From contig NZ_CP034689.1 in the NCBI RefSeq assembly GCF_003994415.1, positions 5,456,001 to 5,520,000 on the forward strand: a stretch of 64,000 nt of DNA. Direction: 5' to 3'. This document shows, in pieces, positions 60,598 through 64,000 of the stretch; within the stretch, counting starts at the first letter, position 1, and every line of letters starts with the position of its first letter. Origin of the DNA: Achromobacter spanius (lineage in GTDB: Bacteria; Pseudomonadota; Gammaproteobacteria; Burkholderiales; Burkholderiaceae_B). Below the pieces are notes generated by a model. The model was not told the origin of the DNA, did no database searches, and saw nothing but the letters and a program-made list of their open reading frames with translations. The position numbers and the translations under genes were made by a program.

Positions 60598-61938
60598 TCA
60601 ATCATCCAGCGGCTGTCCGCTGCGATCACGCGCCACCGCCACCGCAATGATGGACACCGCCGCGCACGCCGCCAGGAACAGCACCACGGGCACATAGCTG
60701 CCGCTGTAGTAGGCGACGAGCGCCGTGGCGATCAGCGGCATGGGGCCGCCCACCAGCGCCGCGCCAATCTGATAACCCAGCGACATGCCGGTGTAGCGGA
60801 TGGCGGGCGGAAAGGCTTCGGCCAACAAGGTGCCGATCATGGAGCCGTAGCTGGCCCAAATGACGCCGAAGCCCACGGCGATGGCCAGGCCCGCCGCCCA
60901 CACCGACTTCTGATCCAGCAGCCAGAAGTACGGAAAGATCCACAACAGAAAGGCCACGCTGCCGCCGATGAACACCTTCTTGCGGCCGATGCGGTCAGAC
61001 AGATGACCGAAGAACAGCATGCACGGAAACGCGATCAGGGCGCAGACCAGCACGATGTTCAGAATGGTCGAACGCGCGAAGCCGTGATCCATCATGTACG
61101 AGATGGTGAAGGTGGCGTACAGAAAAAAGGTGGACGTTTCCACGACCTTCGCGCCAATGGCGATCAGCACTTCGCGCCAGTGGTGCTGCAAGGTTTCCTT
61201 GAGCGGAATGCGGGCGCTGCTGCGCGTGGCCTGAATCTTCTTGAACGACGGCGTCTCGCCCACGGCGTTGCGAATCCACATGCCCACCATCACCAACACG
61301 ATGGAACCCACGAACGGAATGCGCCAGCCCCAGGACTGGAATGCCTCTTCGCTCATGCTGGCGCTAAGCAGCGACGTGATGACGTTGCCCAGCGCCAGGC
61401 CCAACACCGCGCCAGTCTGCGGCACGGCGCCATAGAAGCCGCGCTTTTTGCGTGGCGAATATTCAACGGCCAGCAACACGCCGCCGCCCCATTCGCCGCC
61501 CAACGCCAGGCCCTGCATCAGGCGCAGCAGCGTCAGCAGAATAGGCGCAGCCAGGCCAATTTGCGCGTAGTTGGGCAACATGCCCATCAGCACGGTGGAC
61601 AAGCCCATCATCGACAGCGTCATCGCCAGCGTCTTCTTGCGACCGATGCGGTCGCCGATGTGCGAGAAGATCACGCCCCCCAGCGGGCGCACCAGAAAGG
61701 CCAGCGCGAAAGTGGCCAGCGCCAGCATCTGACTGACCAGCGCGTTGTCACTAGGGAAAAACTGCTTGGCGAAAATAATGGACGACATGGTTCCGTACAG
61801 GAAATAGTCGTACCACTCGATGGTGCTGCCCACCGCGCTGCCCATGAGCGCGCGGCGACGCTCGGCATCAGGGACCAGGGGTTCTTTGTCGGCAGCGCTC
61901 AGGCTGGGGTTGGAACCACCAACGGACAGGGTGCTCAT
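60598..61938 (-). CDS. MFS metabolite:H+ symporter (MHS family)
   Basis: A 446-residue inner-membrane carrier with twelve helices. STIEWYDYFLYGTMSSIIFA and HIGDRIGRKKTLAMTLSMMG (loop 2-3 motif) are typical of MHS carriers such as KgtP, ShiA and PcaT, and RIGRKK recurs in the second half. It imports a carboxylate or similar metabolite. Upstream of ATG 61938 is a TTTG-rich stretch (61964-61978 on the plus strand), a low-complexity leader. It lies between the dehydrogenase genes. Confidence 0.9.
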   Translation of the reverse strand: MSTLSVGGSNPSLSAADKEPLVPDAERRRALMGSAVGSTIEWYDYFLYGTMSSIIFAKQFFPSDNALVSQMLALATFALAFLVRPLGGVIFSHIGDRIGRKKTLAMTLSMMGLSTVLMGMLPNYAQIGLAAPILLTLLRLMQGLALGGEWGGGVLLAVEYSPRKKRGFYGAVPQTGAVLGLALGNVITSLLSASMSEEAFQSWGWRIPFVGSIVLVMVGMWIRNAVGETPSFKKIQATRSSARIPLKETLQHHWREVLIAIGAKVVETSTFFLYATFTISYMMDHGFARSTILNIVLVCALIAFPCMLFFGHLSDRIGRKKVFIGGSVAFLLWIFPYFWLLDQKSVWAAGLAIAVGFGVIWASYGSMIGTLLAEAFPPAIRYTGMSLGYQIGAALVGGPMPLIATALVAYYSGSYVPVVLFLAACAAVSIIAVAVARDRSGQPLDD

Positions 61939-62069
61939 GTCTCCACCTATTTGGATTGTTTGGTTGTTTGTTTGTTTGAATGCATGTCGCCATCCCATGC
62001 GGATGCGGGATGGCGGTTAACGGCAACGCAGGGGTAGCCAAACGCGCATGCGCGCCAGGCGCGCACGTC

Positions 62070-63206
62070 TTACGTCGATGCGCGCAGCATCGCCACGTAG
62101 TCGTCGGCGCTGGCGTCACGCGGGTTGGTGCGGTGGCTGTGGTCGGCCAGGGCGCCCTTGACGATGCGTTCGTAAAGGTCTTCCGTGACACCCAGTTCGC
62201 CCAAGCCCGTCGGCAGATTCAACGCGCGGCTCTTGTTGGCCAGGGCCTCTTCCACCGACAGCGTTGCCGGCAAGCCCATGGCCTGCGCAAGCCGCGCGAT
62301 CTTGTCTTCATGCGCCACGGTTTCCGCGCCACGGTTAAAGCGCACCACCGCCGGCAACAGAATGGCGTTGAGCGTGCCGTGATGCAGCTTGGGGTTGATG
62401 CCGCCCAGCGAATGGCTCAGGCTGTGCACGCAACCCAAGCCCTTCTGAAACGCCAGCGCCCCTTGCAAGGACGCGCTCATCATGTTGGCGCGCGCCTGCA
62501 CATTGCCCGGCTCGTTGACCGCCACTTCAATGTGGCGCCACGCACGCCACAGGCCGTCCAGCGCAATGCCATCGGCCGGCGGGTTGAAGGCCGGCGCCAG
62601 AAAGGTTTCGATGCAGTGGGCAATGGCATCCATGCCGGTGGCGGCGGTCAGGCCCGCGGGCAAGCCCAGCGTCAATTCGGGGTCGCAGATGGCAACCTTG
62701 GGAATGACGTGGGGCGACAAGATGCCCACCTTGCGCCCATCGTCCAGGATGATGATCGCGCCCCGGCCCACTTCGCTGCCGGTGCCTGCCGTGGTGGGAA
62801 TGGCGACGATGGGCGGCGTGGCCGCCGTGATGTTCTGCACCCCGCCTTCAATCAAGGCGAACTGGCGCAGCGGGCCTTCATGGCGCGCGGACACCGCCAC
62901 GGCCTTGGCCAGGTCAATGGAAGAGCCACCGCCCACGGCGATGACGCCGTTGCAATCCGCCTGCTTCAAGCTGGCCACGCCCGCGCGCACCGCCGCTTCA
63001 GACGGGTTGGGCGGCGTGTCGTTGAACACGGCCAGGTTCGCATGGCCCAACGCCGACTTCACGCGGTCGACGATGCCAACCGCTTCCACGCCCCGATCGG
63101 TCACGATCAAAGGTTTGGTAATACCCAGGCGCTCACAGACCTCGCGCAGGTCCGCCAGGACGCCGGCGCCGAAGTGAATTTCGGTGACGTAATTGATCAG
63201 TGCCAT
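62070..63206 (-). CDS. Iron-containing alcohol dehydrogenase (group III)
   Basis: A 378-residue enzyme: nucleotide-binding GGGSSIDLAK (92-101), and metal ligands Asp193, His197, His261 and His275 in GMDAIAHCIE, HSLSHSLGG and LHHGTLN. Close relatives include maleylacetate reductase, 4-hydroxybutyrate and lactaldehyde dehydrogenases. It probably makes the aldehyde that the downstream ALDH oxidises. GAGG precedes ATG 63206. It heads a minus-strand operon (this, MFS, ALDH) opposite a LysR gene. Confidence 0.9.
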   Translation of the reverse strand: MALINYVTEIHFGAGVLADLREVCERLGITKPLIVTDRGVEAVGIVDRVKSALGHANLAVFNDTPPNPSEAAVRAGVASLKQADCNGVIAVGGGSSIDLAKAVAVSARHEGPLRQFALIEGGVQNITAATPPIVAIPTTAGTGSEVGRGAIIILDDGRKVGILSPHVIPKVAICDPELTLGLPAGLTAATGMDAIAHCIETFLAPAFNPPADGIALDGLWRAWRHIEVAVNEPGNVQARANMMSASLQGALAFQKGLGCVHSLSHSLGGINPKLHHGTLNAILLPAVVRFNRGAETVAHEDKIARLAQAMGLPATLSVEEALANKSRALNLPTGLGELGVTEDLYERIVKGALADHSHRTNPRDASADDYVAMLRAST

Positions 63207-63313
63207 GCTGCCTCTTTTCCTTGAAAACTTGGACCAGATAAGAAGGCTGAAGTCTAGGCATGGACGGCGGGTCGGTACACTGACGACTTTCTATACAGCT
63301 ATAACTTTTATTC

Positions 63314-64000
63314 ATGGCAAACGTTCCCCCCAGCCTGAATTCCGTCATGTCGCGGCTGCATGCCAAGCAGCTCCGGCTGCTGATCACCATTGAGGAATGC
63401 GGCTCGCTGCTGGCCGCCGCCGACAAGATCGGCTTGACGCAGCCCGGCGCCAGCAAGGCGCTGCGCGAGCTTGAGCAGACCTTGCAGGTGGAACTGTTCG
63501 CGCGCACCAACCGAGGGCTGATACCGACCGAGGCCGGCCTGTGCGCGCTGCGCTTCGCGCGCCTGATCCAGGCGGACATCAACAAGCTGCGCTTCGAACT
63601 GGACGCCATTGCCAGCGGCGCGGGCGGCCGCCTGGCCATCGGCACCATCATGGGCGCCGTGCCGCTGCTGACCGATGCCGTCACGCACCTGTTGCGCCAG
63701 CAGCCGCGCATGTCGGTGGAGATCGTGGAAGACACCAGCGAGACCTTGCTGGGCCTGATCGAACGCGGGCGACTGGACGCGGCCATCTGCCGGTCGTCCG
63801 TCGGGCGTAACCAGGAGCTGTACGAATCCACCGTCATCAAGCCCGAGTCGCTGGCCGTGATTGCCAACGTGCGCCATACCGCGATGGGCGCGGACGCCGT
63901 GGACCTGCGCGAATTGCAGGACAGCCGCTGGGTGGTCTATCGCGCGCACATGCCGATGCGCCGGCTGCTGGAACGTGAATTCCACGAAGCCGAATTGAAT
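63314..64000 (+). CDS. LysR family regulator (3' end cut by window)
   Basis: The first 229 codons are visible and no stop occurs before the window end. The winged helix is at residues 15-75 (LHAKQLRLLITIEECGSLLA, GASKALRELEQTLQVELFAR), with the start of the effector domain after it (IGTIMGAVPLLTDAVTHLLR). The branch resembles GbpR/CynR-like LysR proteins. It is divergent from the iron-dehydrogenase operon across 107 bp and is the probable regulator of that operon. A TATACAG/CTATAAC stretch lies just before ATG 63314. Confidence 0.9.
   Translation, partial: MANVPPSLNSVMSRLHAKQLRLLITIEECGSLLAAADKIGLTQPGASKALRELEQTLQVELFARTNRGLIPTEAGLCALRFARLIQADINKLRFELDAIASGAGGRLAIGTIMGAVPLLTDAVTHLLRQQPRMSVEIVEDTSETLLGLIERGRLDAAICRSSVGRNQELYESTVIKPESLAVIANVRHTAMGADAVDLRELQDSRWVVYRAHMPMRRLLEREFHEAELN

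Noticed and set aside
61964..61978. TTTG tetranucleotide run as a phase-variable switch of the MFS gene
   Set aside because: Only about three and a half units, upstream of the start codon; too short to claim slippage.
1..64000. Mobile elements, CRISPR, tRNA or rRNA
   Set aside because: No transposase or integrase motifs, no regularly spaced repeats of CRISPR type, and no tRNA or rRNA sequence recognised by eye.

Overview
The window is GC-rich with dense genes in short operons. It carries four tripartite-tricarboxylate/Bug-type or LivK-type periplasmic binding proteins without permeases, several LysR regulators beside catabolic operons, and VanAB- and BenE-like aromatic functions. This points to a betaproteobacterium of the Alcaligenaceae (Achromobacter/Bordetella type), probably a chromosomal region. 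I see no rRNA, tRNA, CRISPR array, insertion sequence, phage gene or plasmid origin. Family assignments come from motifs and remembered family features, not from searches.

Layout. 1-5.2 kb: the end of an alpha/beta-hydrolase-family gene, a 2OG-oxygenase-like protein, a secreted PIG-L deacetylase with a lectin-like C-terminus, and a TPR-glycosyltransferase. 5.4-8.9 kb: an autotransporter with an extended signal peptide and a TTG start. 8.9-10.7 kb: an orphan receiver and a membrane GGEEF cyclase. 10.7-13.3 kb: a GH15 hydrolase with an SDR. 13.4-17.7 kb: a LysR gene divergent from an operon of binding protein and VanA/VanB-like Rieske oxygenase and reductase. 17.8-18.4 kb: a LysE exporter. 18.4-23.2 kb: a GntR regulator divergent from a PcaB-like lyase, Bug protein and fumarase operon. 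24-27 kb: BenE and a MocR regulator.

27.5-37.5 kb is a stress/detoxification cluster: hydrolases, SDR, MBL-fold enzyme, Tat-exported haloperoxidase-like hydrolase, DedA, an ECF41 sigma factor, cupin, LysR, Ohr/OsmC, NmrA-type epimerase and AhpD/CMD-type protein. Three promoters in this cluster (31548-31617, 33417-33486 and, on the minus strand, 37051-36982) align without gaps over 70 bp. They share a TTGTTG...CAACA palindrome, a CTAC -35 region and a TACGAT/TAGCAT -10. A perfect ECF41-type promoter motif precedes the central LysR gene and a near match precedes the CMD operon. I read this as a local regulatory circuit: ECF41 sigma, then LysR, then the detoxification genes.

37.6-45.9 kb: a DUF2946-like protein and a TonB receptor, then a LuxR-type response regulator and a hybrid histidine kinase that flank three paralogous exported SEL1-repeat genes. 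46-47.8 kb: AraC and EamA transporter genes, divergent across four 17-bp iterons. 47.8-53.1 kb: a FecI/FecR/TonB-receptor signalling operon with a Fur-box-like site, and a PepSY membrane protein. 53.3-58.9 kb: two Bug proteins, a LysR, a CocE/NonD hydrolase and a GAF protein. 58.9-64 kb: an operon of iron-dependent alcohol dehydrogenase, MFS transporter and aldehyde dehydrogenase, with a divergent LysR cut by the window end.

Short tandem repeats recur at gene leaders (13 bp at 1124, 12 bp at 31262, 13 bp at 35605, 12 bp at 38152, 17 bp at 46747), an unusual local feature.
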